Shown: piece after piece, positions 35,342 through 43,422 of the stretch | How the letters are laid out: each line of letters opens with the position of its first letter | Position numbering within the stretch: position 1 is the stretch's first letter | Source of the DNA: JAFGLZ01 sp964390905 | Lineage (GTDB): Bacteria > Planctomycetota > Phycisphaerae > UBA1845 > JAFGLZ01 | Length of the DNA stretch: 64,000 bases | Assembly (NCBI GenBank): GCA_964390905.1 | Contig: CAYMLO010000005.1 | Coordinates: 59,616 to 123,615, forward strand | Direction of reading: 5' to 3' | Translations under genes and position numbers: made by a program | Notes under the pieces: generated by a model | Seen by the model: the letters and a program-made list of their open reading frames with translations, nothing else | Database searches by the model: none | Told to the model about the DNA's origin: nothing

Positions 35342-35360
35342 ACGAACCTGTCCCGTTTCT

Positions 35361-36353
35361 TCAGATCTCGTCGATCCAGCGGGCGAGGTCCTTGGCGTAG
35401 TAGGTGAGGATCAGGTCGGCGCCGGCGCGTTTGATGGCGGCGGTGGTCTCGATGGCGCAGGTCTTGCGGTCGATCCAGCCGTTGGCGGCGGCGGCCTCCA
35501 GCATGGCGTACTCGCCGCTGACGTGATAGGCCGCCGTCGGCAGGCCGAACCGCTGCTTGACCCGCCACAGGATGTCGAGGTAGTTGACGGCCGGCTTGAC
35601 CATGACGATGTCGGCGCCTTCCGCGATGTCGAGCTCCACCTCCCGCAACGCCTCGTCGGCGTTGAAGGGGTCCATCTGATACGTCCGACGATCGCCGAAC
35701 TGGGGCGGGCTTTCGGCCGCTTCGCGGAACGGACCATAGTACCCGCTGGCGTACTTGGCGGCGTAGGCCATGATCGGCACGTTCGGCAGATCGGCCTTGT
35801 CGAGCTCGGCGCGGACCGCGGCGATCCGCCCGTCCATCATGTCACTCGGCGCGACGACGTCCGCGCCGGCCTGGGCGTGGCTGACCGCCTGGCGGGCCAG
35901 CAGGGCCAGTGTCGCGTCGTTGTCGATGTCCCTGGCGCCGTCACGTCGCTCCACGACCACCCCGCAGTGGCCGTGATCCGTGTACTCGCACAAACAGACG
36001 TCGGTGATGACGACCAGGCGCTCGCAGCGGTCCTTGATCGCGCGGATGGCCTGTTGGACGATGCCCCGATCGTCCCAGGAGCTCCGGCCGATGGCGTCTT
36101 TGGTCTCGGGGATGCCGAACAGGAGGACGGCCGGGATGCCCAGCGCTTCGATCTCGACGCATGCCTCGACCGCCACGTCCACGGACATCTGGTCATGGCC
36201 GGGCATCGATGCGATCGCCTTGCGGACTCCCTTGCCCGGCCTGACGAAGATCGGCAGGACCAGGTCGTCCTTGGACAGCTGCGTCTGGCGAACCATTCGC
36301 CTCAACTCGGGCGTGGCCCGTAAGCGTCGCATCCGATGGATCGGAAACGCCAT
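35361..36353 (-). CDS. hemB: Porphobilinogen synthase (delta-aminolevulinate dehydratase)
   Basis: About 330 residues from the ATG at 36353 (GGAG 8 bases upstream; an in-frame GTG three codons earlier is less likely). It joins two 5-aminolevulinate molecules into porphobilinogen in tetrapyrrole synthesis. The zinc-binding cysteines C120, C122 and C130 are seen in DVCLCEYTDHGHCG, marking a zinc-type enzyme. The two active-site lysines lie in AAKYASGYYGPF and IVMVKPAVNYLDI. Its stop is only two bases from the right REP of the transposase unit, so the element has inserted just beyond its 3' end. Confidence 0.97.
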   Translation of the reverse strand: MAFPIHRMRRLRATPELRRMVRQTQLSKDDLVLPIFVRPGKGVRKAIASMPGHDQMSVDVAVEACVEIEALGIPAVLLFGIPETKDAIGRSSWDDRGIVQQAIRAIKDRCERLVVITDVCLCEYTDHGHCGVVVERRDGARDIDNDATLALLARQAVSHAQAGADVVAPSDMMDGRIAAVRAELDKADLPNVPIMAYAAKYASGYYGPFREAAESPPQFGDRRTYQMDPFNADEALREVELDIAEGADIVMVKPAVNYLDILWRVKQRFGLPTAAYHVSGEYAMLEAAAANGWIDRKTCAIETTAAIKRAGADLILTYYAKDLARWIDEI

Positions 36354-36426
36354 GCGCCTCACTCCGGAATCACGGCAGGCTGTCCGACGCCGCGATCGGC
36401 CCGTCCGACGGGGCCGACCGGGCCCA

Positions 36427-36699
36427 TCACCTCAAGGCTTTCCCCACCAGCGTCACCAGGATCATGACCACGCCGATCGCGATGACGATCGGCCAGAACC
36501 ACTTGCTGTGCAGGATCTCATTCCTCGGCCGATCGATGATCCACTGCCCGCAATGCGGACACTTGACCGTATCCTCGTGGATGGACTCACCGCAGCTCGG
36601 GCAGGGGACCGTCTCGGACGCCTCGTCGTCCTTCAGGTCCTCCTCGAGCGGCATGTCCTTCTCGTCCGGGTCCTCGGCGGTTCCGTTGCCGTGGTCCAT
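36427..36699 (-). CDS. Small zinc-ribbon membrane protein
   Basis: 90 residues: an acidic start, a zinc ribbon with C-x2-C (CPSC) and C-x2-C (CPHC) separated by 11 residues, then a single C-terminal membrane helix (WFWPIVIAIGVVMILVTLV). The ATG has AGGTG 5 bases upstream. Such proteins are common in planctomycetes and unassigned. Its ATG lies 34 bases past the stop of the isochorismatase gene on the same strand, and hemB follows 73 bases downstream. Confidence 0.7.
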   Translation of the reverse strand: MDHGNGTAEDPDEKDMPLEEDLKDDEASETVPCPSCGESIHEDTVKCPHCGQWIIDRPRNEILHSKWFWPIVIAIGVVMILVTLVGKALR

Positions 36700-36733
36700 G
36701 GTGTCACCTGCCCGGCCAGCGGGGCGCGCTGGC

Positions 36734-37294
36734 CTACTTGACGATCTCGAGGATCTGCTTGAAACGATCCGTGCCAGCCTGTCGGGTCAGCTCGAAGATC
36801 GCACTCTCTGCGGTCGTCACGAAGGCTCCCGCCTGACGCATCCGGTGCAGGGCCATCTCGCGATCGACGGGTCGTCTCGATCCGACCGCGTCGGCGCAAA
36901 CCCACACCGGGTAGTCGACGCGCAACAGGTCCAACACGGTTTGCTGGACACACACGTGCGACTCGATCCCGATGACGATGATCTGGTTGCGGCCCGCTCC
37001 TTGGAGGGCCTCGCGGATCTCCGGCGTGTAGCCGCTGAACAAGACCTTGTCGATCGGCGTGACGCCGACCGGCTCGAGCAGCTCCCAGATCGGCGGAACG
37101 GTCGGGCCAAGCCCCTTTCGATACTGTTCGGTCAACAAGATGGGCATGTCGAAGACGCCCGCCGCCCGGATCATCAGCCGGCAGCCCTCGACGACGGCGT
37201 CCGCCTGATCGATGGCCGGCAGCAGCTTGGCTTGGAGGTCAATCACGAACAGCAGACAGTCGTCGGCGTTCAGCTTGTTGGGGTGTTCGATCAA
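36734..37294 (-). CDS. Isochorismatase-family cysteine hydrolase
   Basis: 186 residues from a TTG with GAGGA 8 bases upstream. The family catalytic triad is in place: D19 (FVIDLQ), K83 (IDKVLFSGY) and C115 (ESHVCVQQT). It resembles the YcaC-type branch more than true isochorismatases; those hydrolases act on small amides or esters. Substrate unknown, cytoplasmic. It may share an mRNA with the zinc-ribbon gene and hemB, but no functional link to heme synthesis is known. Confidence 0.85.
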   Translation of the reverse strand: MIEHPNKLNADDCLLFVIDLQAKLLPAIDQADAVVEGCRLMIRAAGVFDMPILLTEQYRKGLGPTVPPIWELLEPVGVTPIDKVLFSGYTPEIREALQGAGRNQIIVIGIESHVCVQQTVLDLLRVDYPVWVCADAVGSRRPVDREMALHRMRQAGAFVTTAESAIFELTRQAGTDRFKQILEIVK

Positions 37295-37388
37295 GGGCGG
37301 ATTCCTCGCGCGATCCGAGAATGGCGCCCCAGGCGATGGTGTTCAGTCAGCCGGTTTCCGGCGGTCTGCCCGGGGCTTCTCGACCAGT

Positions 37389-38576
37389 CTAGCGTGACTC
37401 GCCATCGGCTTCAATCTGGGACGGCTCGGCTTGCGGCGGCGCATCGCGTTTCGGCGAGCGAGGGGCGAACCCGTCTCGGACCTGCTCACACAGCGCCTCG
37501 GAATCGGGCAGCGCGCTGGCCCACAAGAACAGGCCGGGCAGTTTCTCGGAACGGAACAGGAAATGGGAAACCAGCCAAACGTGCTCCGCCCGCTGTTGCA
37601 CGTCGTCGCCGAGCGCACTGGGCGAAGGCTGGCCAAAAGCTTCCCGCCACGCGTTGACGTGGTCGTCGAGTTTTTTCAGCTCGACCGTTTCGCCGCGGTC
37701 GATCCAGCCGCCGCGGACGTAGAACGGTTTGACGCGGGTCCGTCCGGGCCCGCGCTGGACGATTAACCAGTCGAACCGGTCGGCAACGGTGACGAAGCGA
37801 CGAGATCCCGCTCGGGCGTCTCGGGCCTGCTCGATGCGACGCTTCGCGGCGGCGGCCAGCTCGAATTCCTGCGCGCGAGCCGCCCGCTTCATCTCCCGCT
37901 CGGCCTGAGCGATGTACGCCTCGGGACCGGTCCGCACGAAGTCGACCGCGCTGGAAACCAGATCACGGTAGCGCTCCAGCGGGGCTGAGCCGTCGCAGGG
38001 CGCGGGGCACTTGCCCATGTCGTAGTACGCACAGCGCCGCCCGTGCGGCGCCTGCTCGAGCACTTCGGGGCTTCGGCAGAGGTCGAACAGCTCGGTGATC
38101 AGTTCGATGTAGCGGGTGCAGTTCGCCCGGCTCGTGAACGGGCCGATGTACGTCGCATGGCTGGCGAAGACCTTTTGCGTCGGGGTCAGGCGGGGGATCC
38201 TCGCCGCAGGATCCACCCGAACGAACCAGACCGCCTTGAATGCCAGCCGATCGGCGTAGTCGTCGGGGTAGAGCTGCCTGGCGATCCGATGGTAGTCGTA
38301 GGCGGTTTCGAACTGCGAGTACGTCGGCCACCACCAGATGCGCCGCGTGATGACCCGCACGTCCGCGCGAGCACGACGCTTCTCTTCCTCAGGCGGATTA
38401 CTCAGACGGAACGAAACGGTCCGCCGCAGGCTCTCGCACCCGCCGAGTTGGATCGGCCGGCCCCGCTCGTCGGCGAGCAGCCACACGCCACCGTGGGCCG
38501 GCAACTGCTTGACGTCGAACGGCTCCGGCGGCGGCGGGACGTCCACACCATCCGCGAACAGACTGTCCCAATCCAT
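37389..38576 (-). CDS. UvrC-like protein lacking the C-terminal nuclease half
   Basis: 395 residues. It carries three features of the UvrC N-terminal half. A degenerate GIY-YIG-like start is seen (GGVWLLADERGRPIQLGGCESL; the GIY and YIG triads are not intact). Four cysteines, C167, C182, C190 and C194, appear in the order seen in UvrC (RRCAYYDMGKCPAPCDG), where they hold an iron-sulfur cluster. A UVR-type helical motif is near 222-255 (QEFELAAAAKRRIEQA). The RNase H-like nuclease and helix-hairpin-helix domains of real UvrC (about 600 residues) are absent. A paralogue with an altered role in UvrB binding is the best guess; true uvrC is presumably elsewhere. Confidence 0.7.
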   Translation of the reverse strand: MDWDSLFADGVDVPPPPEPFDVKQLPAHGGVWLLADERGRPIQLGGCESLRRTVSFRLSNPPEEEKRRARADVRVITRRIWWWPTYSQFETAYDYHRIARQLYPDDYADRLAFKAVWFVRVDPAARIPRLTPTQKVFASHATYIGPFTSRANCTRYIELITELFDLCRSPEVLEQAPHGRRCAYYDMGKCPAPCDGSAPLERYRDLVSSAVDFVRTGPEAYIAQAEREMKRAARAQEFELAAAAKRRIEQARDARAGSRRFVTVADRFDWLIVQRGPGRTRVKPFYVRGGWIDRGETVELKKLDDHVNAWREAFGQPSPSALGDDVQQRAEHVWLVSHFLFRSEKLPGLFLWASALPDSEALCEQVRDGFAPRSPKRDAPPQAEPSQIEADGESR

Positions 38577-38618
38577 GCCACCAGACTATAGGATCGCTTC
38601 GACCGGTCAACCGCGCAG

Positions 38619-40862
38619 TTAGAACCCCCAGTTGGGGCTGTACCGACCGTCCATGATCAGCTCGCCGAGCCGATGGAAACGCAAGTGGCCGGTCCTGGGA
38701 ATACCCTCGTCGCGGCGGGCGCGGAGCTCGTCTGTGTGCCCGAACCTGGACACGACTGACCATCGATCGGCCCGCACGGCGGGCGCGTTGGCGTCCCAGA
38801 ACGTGATGCCGTCCGCGCCTTGCTCATACAGCAGCGTTCCCTGTCGGACCAGAACCTTGAGGTCGCGGATCTGCCATCCGACGAACGTCGGCCGGACGGG
38901 CACGCCCTTGGGTTTGCAGACCTCATTGAAGAACTCCATGTCGTACGCCCGCGCCCGCGTCCCTCCCGCATGGATGTACGGGAACACCATGTCGAGCAGC
39001 CCGTCGTTCACCCATCGTCGCACGTCGATGCCGTACCGCACGTTGTCCGACGCGTCCGCCAAGACGAACGCGCTGAGCGCCAGCCGCTTGCCGTCGGCCC
39101 GGCGCGACTGTTCAGCGTCGAGCATCGCCCGAATCTCACCCATCAGCGCGGTCAGGACCTCGCATCGCAATTGTCCGATGCGCTCGTCCGATTCGTCCAG
39201 CTCGCGAGCGTCGAGCTTGAACCGCTCCCGGAACCGATCGAGGAACGGCCGCTCATACAAGACCAGAGGCACGCCGCGGGCGTAGATGACGTGGGCGCCG
39301 TCGGCGCCGAGCCGGACGGCCTCGTTAAGGACGGTCACCAGATGTCGGCGCACCTCGGGGACGGCCAGACTCATTCTGGCCACGGGCGTGCCGTCGCGAT
39401 CCACGCACCGCCATTCGGGATGCGACTGATAGAACCGGGACCGAAAGAAGTCCGCCAGCGGCTCGCTATGGACCCAAGCGGCCGGGCGGACGGCGACGTG
39501 GACCTTCATCCCCACGTCGTGCGCACCGTCGATCAGCACCTTCGTCGGGTTGATACGCTGGCGCGCCAGCTCGCGGAGGGCGGCGGCATAGTGACCGTCG
39601 CCCGCCCGGGCGAAGTCGTCCAAATCCTGGCCCATCATTTGCCCAGGGTCGCTGGGGTAGTTGACCTGATCCGCGCCGCCCATCTGCAGGATCAGCGTGT
39701 CGAAGTCGGTGTGCCGGTAGACCTCGACCTCGGCCAGCAGCGCCTCAGCCGTCGTCGGTCGACGGTCGTAGATGAAGCTGAATCCATCCAGCGAGGCCGT
39801 CAGCCTGCGATGCGGTCGGTGCTTTCGCTCGACGCGGACGGCGGCGATCTCCTTCGGCGTCAGCGGGATCAGCTTGACGTATGCCACACCACATCCGGTG
39901 GTCCTGCCCGAGGCTTGCTGCGCGATCTGCAGCACGTCGTCCTTGAGATTGGCCACCTTGAAGAACACGTCCTCGATATGGCCAGTAGTCCGGACCCGCG
40001 CGACGGGCGCCGGGTCGCGACCCAGCTTGACCCACACCTTGCATCCCAGTCCCGCAGGATCGGTCAGCCCCAGGAAGATCGCATGCCAACCGCGGACGCC
40101 CAACCCCAGCGTCACGGGCGGCGCGTTGGTCTCGGCGGACGCCCAGATCAGCTTGCCGGTGATCCCGCCCGCCTCGTAGTCGATCAGCTTCCAGTGACCG
40201 CGCCTGGCCCGGGCCGTCAGCGCCCAAGTGGGTCGGATCTGCCCCATGTCGCTGAGCATTACCCCCTCGGCGTGCCGCGTCCACGCCAGCGCAACCGCGC
40301 CGCCCCGCGGTTTGCTCAGACGCAGGTCCACGTCGTCGAAGTCCAACGTGCCGTCCGAGAAGCGGGCCGCGACGGTCATCCGGATCGCATCGATGGGCCA
40401 CTGTGTCTGCGGGACCAGCTGGACTGCGACCCGCCGCCAATCGTAAGTACCCACGGGCAGATCGACCCACGCATGCGTCGTGTCCGAATACGGCCGGTCC
40501 TTGTAGAGGATATGGAAGTAGAATCGCGCGTAGTCGTCCTTGGCCTTGTCGATCTTCACCCCGCGCCCGCGAAACCAGCCACTGGCGGTGTAGATGCGCG
40601 TCGCGGGCGAGGCGACGGCTTGCCGCAACGCCCCGGCCGATCCGTCGCCGACCACGCGTCCGGCACGGCGCCCGTTGTGCGGGGACTCCTCGGTCACCCA
40701 CTGGGCGGCCCGGCCCTCGGCGACGACCCAGCCTATCGGGGTCTTGTCCTTGCCGACGTCCTCAAGGCCGGGATTGACCAGCTTGACCGCGTCCGACGCA
40801 CCTGCGTTGGCGCCCGCCAAGACGCAGGCGAGCAGAACCGTTCGCATCGCGTGCCCGTGCAC
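38619..40862 (-). CDS. Secreted GHL10-like glycoside hydrolase with carbohydrate-binding domain
   Basis: 747 residues from a GTG with AAGGAG 7 bases upstream; signal peptide in the first 22 residues. A jelly-roll CBM-like domain (about 25-185, NPGLEDVGKDKTPIGW) is followed by an intermediate domain and a TIM-barrel region in the last 350 residues. The barrel shows GHL10-type features: the segments VGMKVHVAVRPAAWVH and NDGLLDMVFPYIHAG. The general acid and base cannot be fixed by eye. Related proteins are often called family 10-like hydrolases or DUF4015-like. It is transcribed after the larC-linked membrane genes, 66 bases from the last of them. Confidence 0.65.
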   Translation of the reverse strand: MHGHAMRTVLLACVLAGANAGASDAVKLVNPGLEDVGKDKTPIGWVVAEGRAAQWVTEESPHNGRRAGRVVGDGSAGALRQAVASPATRIYTASGWFRGRGVKIDKAKDDYARFYFHILYKDRPYSDTTHAWVDLPVGTYDWRRVAVQLVPQTQWPIDAIRMTVAARFSDGTLDFDDVDLRLSKPRGGAVALAWTRHAEGVMLSDMGQIRPTWALTARARRGHWKLIDYEAGGITGKLIWASAETNAPPVTLGLGVRGWHAIFLGLTDPAGLGCKVWVKLGRDPAPVARVRTTGHIEDVFFKVANLKDDVLQIAQQASGRTTGCGVAYVKLIPLTPKEIAAVRVERKHRPHRRLTASLDGFSFIYDRRPTTAEALLAEVEVYRHTDFDTLILQMGGADQVNYPSDPGQMMGQDLDDFARAGDGHYAAALRELARQRINPTKVLIDGAHDVGMKVHVAVRPAAWVHSEPLADFFRSRFYQSHPEWRCVDRDGTPVARMSLAVPEVRRHLVTVLNEAVRLGADGAHVIYARGVPLVLYERPFLDRFRERFKLDARELDESDERIGQLRCEVLTALMGEIRAMLDAEQSRRADGKRLALSAFVLADASDNVRYGIDVRRWVNDGLLDMVFPYIHAGGTRARAYDMEFFNEVCKPKGVPVRPTFVGWQIRDLKVLVRQGTLLYEQGADGITFWDANAPAVRADRWSVVSRFGHTDELRARRDEGIPRTGHLRFHRLGELIMDGRYSPNWGF

Positions 40863-40928
40863 AGACGATCTCCTTTAGGGAAACGACACTGTCAGATCGT
40901 GATCCGGCCCGGCCAGCCTACGGTGATC

Positions 40929-41492
40929 TCATGCCTGATCGGTACCGGATGGTTCATCTTGCGCGGGAGACGGCGGCGGTTCGTTCCCGCTTTCCTCTTC
41001 GGGGAGGCTGAGTCCGCGGAGGCCGTTGACCTGATCCACGAGCCGCTTCATGCTGGCCTGCGTCGGGAAGGTAGCGATCATCAAGCATACCGGGAGGATG
41101 AACAGGAACATGTCCACGTTCCTGTGCTCCGCCTTGAGCATGACCAACCCGATGAACACGGCGACGGCGAGCACGAAGGCGGCCAGGGTCGCGGCCTTGA
41201 CGAAGTCCTCGGCCACGTGCTCGAGCGTGGCGGCGACGTCCCCCAGGGCTTCAGCCCGACTACGCGTCAGCCGGCGAATGATCAGGCGCAACCCAATCAC
41301 CCCAACCACGATCACGAGCAGCTCGGCGAGACGCAGTTGATTGCACAGGTCTTGCGGGATCGCACCGTCCAGTTCGATCCCGGCCCGTCTGGACATGATC
41401 AGGAACGCGATGAGCAACAGTCCCACGAATACGTAAGTGCTGCGCGCCCGAGAAAGGGCGATGACTGCCCGTCGAGAGGGCGATTGGCTCAT
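40929..41492 (-). CDS. Four-helix membrane protein of unknown function
   Basis: 187 residues: a short basic N-terminus, about four membrane helices, and a Pro/Glu-rich C-terminal tail (LPEEESGNEPPPSPAQDEPSG). No recognised family. It overlaps the upstream coiled-coil gene by ATGA (41489-41492), so the two products are probably made in equal amounts and may interact in the membrane. Confidence 0.6.
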   Translation of the reverse strand: MSQSPSRRAVIALSRARSTYVFVGLLLIAFLIMSRRAGIELDGAIPQDLCNQLRLAELLVIVVGVIGLRLIIRRLTRSRAEALGDVAATLEHVAEDFVKAATLAAFVLAVAVFIGLVMLKAEHRNVDMFLFILPVCLMIATFPTQASMKRLVDQVNGLRGLSLPEEESGNEPPPSPAQDEPSGTDQA

Positions 41493-42055
41493 TGCGGCTT
41501 CCCCCGTCGATTCAGATTGATCATCAACTCGACCTCGCCGACATCCCGACCCAGCTGGCGCGCGATCTCGACGGGCGTCTTGCCTTCGTTGGTCAGATCG
41601 AGGACCTGCCTCTGGAGCGAATCCCGTTCCCCGGTGGGCTCGGGCGGTTCGAGCGCGGTTGCGTCGGTGGGACCGTCAGGTGCCCCTTCTTGGGGCACAG
41701 GCGGCGGCGCCTCGCGCTCCGGTTCCGCTTTGCCCACTCCCAGGCGTTTCAGCGCTTCCAGTCGAGCGTCGGCGTCGGCGATGGCCCTCTCGAGCTTGGC
41801 GAACTTCGTGTCGACCTGCGCGTTGATCTCGCGGGCCAGCTTCTCCAACTGCATCATCAGCTCCGCCATGTCGTCCCGCATTTCGTCCTGCTCACGAAGC
41901 TTGGCGAGCTGTTCTCGGGCGTAGGCACGGGGCGAGCTCCCCCGATCGACGGACCGTCGCCGCAGGCTGATCATGACCATCGCGACAACGAGGATCACGC
42001 CCACGAGTAGGAACAGATCCGAGCTCTCCATCTGGCCAACAGCCAGCGTCATCAT
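41489..42055 (-). CDS. Membrane-anchored coiled-coil protein with a C-terminal helix-turn-helix-like motif
   Basis: 188 residues: one N-terminal membrane helix (residues 12-30), a coiled coil (about 50-105), a proline-rich linker, and a C-terminal segment LTNEGKTPVEIARQLGRDVGEVELMINL. This end resembles the DUF6115/DUF2802-type HTH end of membrane proteins linked to envelope and division genes. It overlaps larC by ATGA upstream and the four-helix protein downstream, forming a coupled trio. Role unknown. Confidence 0.6.
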   Translation of the reverse strand: MMTLAVGQMESSDLFLLVGVILVVAMVMISLRRRSVDRGSSPRAYAREQLAKLREQDEMRDDMAELMMQLEKLAREINAQVDTKFAKLERAIADADARLEALKRLGVGKAEPEREAPPPVPQEGAPDGPTDATALEPPEPTGERDSLQRQVLDLTNEGKTPVEIARQLGRDVGEVELMINLNRRGKPQ

Positions 42056-43257
42056 CCGGATCGATCCGATTCAACGCGTCCTGCCGACGTCCCCCATGCT
42101 CGCTGGGCGGCGGCCATCACCTCGCGGAGCGGCGCGTCGCTGTCCAACGCTGCGGCCCGACAGTCGTCGTACTCCGGCGAGGCCGTGACCATCGTCCCGT
42201 CCCGCAAGCCCACCTTGACCCGGATTGGGCCGAATTCCGTCTGCACCGTGACGTGTCTCCGCTCGAGCTTGCGTCGTTCCGCCCGGTGGCGACGGACGCC
42301 GAACGTCGGGGTCTCGGCGAACAAGAGCGATTCCATTTCCTCAACCGCCGCAGGCTGACACAAGACGGTCATCTTTATGGCGGGACGGTTCTTCTTCATC
42401 ACGATCGACGTGCAGTAGACGTCCAGTGCCCCGGCCGACAGCAGCCGCTCGCACGCGTGGCCGACCGTTTCGGGCGTGGCGTCGTCGATGTTGGCCTCCA
42501 AGACGATCACCTCGTCCTGCTCGGCGGTTGCGTCCACCGCACGTCCCAGCATGACGCGCAGGAGGTTGGGGCGGGTCTGTCCATCACGTCGCCCCGCCCC
42601 GCATCCGATCGTCTCCAAGGTCATCGACGGCATGGGCCCGAACGCCTGGGTGATCGTGGTCAGGATGGCCGCACCGGTCGGGGTCGTCAGCTCGAACGTC
42701 TCGGGCGATTCGGCGATGGGCACGTTCTCGAGCAGGATGGCCGTCGCCGGCGCGGGCACGGGCATCTCGCCGTGGTCGCACCGGATCACGCCGCTGCCGA
42801 CGGGGATCGGCGAGCAGACCACCCGTTCGACCCCCAGCGCGTCCAGACCGATGGCGGCGCCGACCACGTCGACGATGGCATCTATGGCGCCGACCTCGTG
42901 AAAATGGACCTTTTCGATTGTCGTCCCGTGCGCCCGGGCCTCGGCCTCGGCCAGCCGCTCGAAGATCCGCAGCGCCCTGGTCTTGACCGCGTCGATCAGA
43001 TCGGACGCTTCGATGATCGACCGGATGTGGGCCAGGTGGCGATGCGGTTGATCCATCTCGGGGTCGACCTGGACGCGGAACTGCGTGGCCGCAAACCCCT
43101 GCTTGTTGGCCTTGTCGGCAGCAATCTCGAATCCGTCCAGCTTCAGCGCGGCCAACGACGCACGCAACCGATCGATCGGCAGGCCAGCATCGATCAGTGC
43201 GCCGAGGATCATGTCCCCGCTGGCGCCGTTGAAGCAGTCGAAATAGGCAACGCGCAT
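42052..43257 (-). CDS. larC: Nickel-pincer cofactor biosynthesis protein LarC
   Basis: About 401 residues from the ATG at 43257 (TTG 43263 is in frame but weaker). The start VAYFDCFNGASGDMILGALIDAGLP is characteristic, as are HFHEVGAIDAIVDVVGA, TPTGAAILTTI and VLEANIDDATPE. LarC is a CTP-dependent cyclometallase that inserts nickel into the pyridinium-dithio-carboxylate cofactor of LarA-type racemases. In Lactobacillus plantarum it is made from two frames by programmed frameshifting; here it is a single open frame. LarA, LarB and LarE are not in the window. Confidence 0.9.
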   Translation of the reverse strand: MRVAYFDCFNGASGDMILGALIDAGLPIDRLRASLAALKLDGFEIAADKANKQGFAATQFRVQVDPEMDQPHRHLAHIRSIIEASDLIDAVKTRALRIFERLAEAEARAHGTTIEKVHFHEVGAIDAIVDVVGAAIGLDALGVERVVCSPIPVGSGVIRCDHGEMPVPAPATAILLENVPIAESPETFELTTPTGAAILTTITQAFGPMPSMTLETIGCGAGRRDGQTRPNLLRVMLGRAVDATAEQDEVIVLEANIDDATPETVGHACERLLSAGALDVYCTSIVMKKNRPAIKMTVLCQPAAVEEMESLLFAETPTFGVRRHRAERRKLERRHVTVQTEFGPIRVKVGLRDGTMVTASPEYDDCRAAALDSDAPLREVMAAAQRAWGTSAGRVESDRSG

Positions 43258-43422
43258 CGGCAATCCACTCTCGGGCCAGACGTCGATCCTTCAGTGTATG
43301 CCATCCGCTGCTGTCTGAACAGACCCCGGCGTCTGGCCAGCCCTTACGGGGTGGGCTATGCTTGCCGACCGTCACCGTGCAGACGCGTGGTGCCGCCGAC
43401 GCCGATCAGGGAGGGCGGATCG

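Larger units (their letters stand above)
34592..35358 (+). mobile_element. RAYT transposase unit bounded by inverted REP sequences
   Basis: The transposase gene is bracketed by two inverted copies of the type A REP. The left arm is A-run plus CGGGACAGGTTCGTTTA, ending at 34614; the right arm at 35339-35358 is its exact reverse complement over 20 bases (left partner 34595-34614). The right arm includes the transposase stop codon TAA. RAYT (REP-associated tyrosine) transposases act on REP sequences in single-stranded form, and REPs are usually found near the gene in inverted orientation, as here. The element sits between the double PEP-CTERM gene and hemB. Confidence 0.8.

Noticed and set aside
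38820..41924. Forward open frame of 1034 codons over the GHL10-like and membrane genes
   Set aside because: Shadow frame with the same composition bias; no motif found.
43293..43321. A promoter for larC (TGTTCA, 17 bases, TACACT on the reverse strand)
   Set aside because: The -35 match is only three of six, so I do not list it as a feature.
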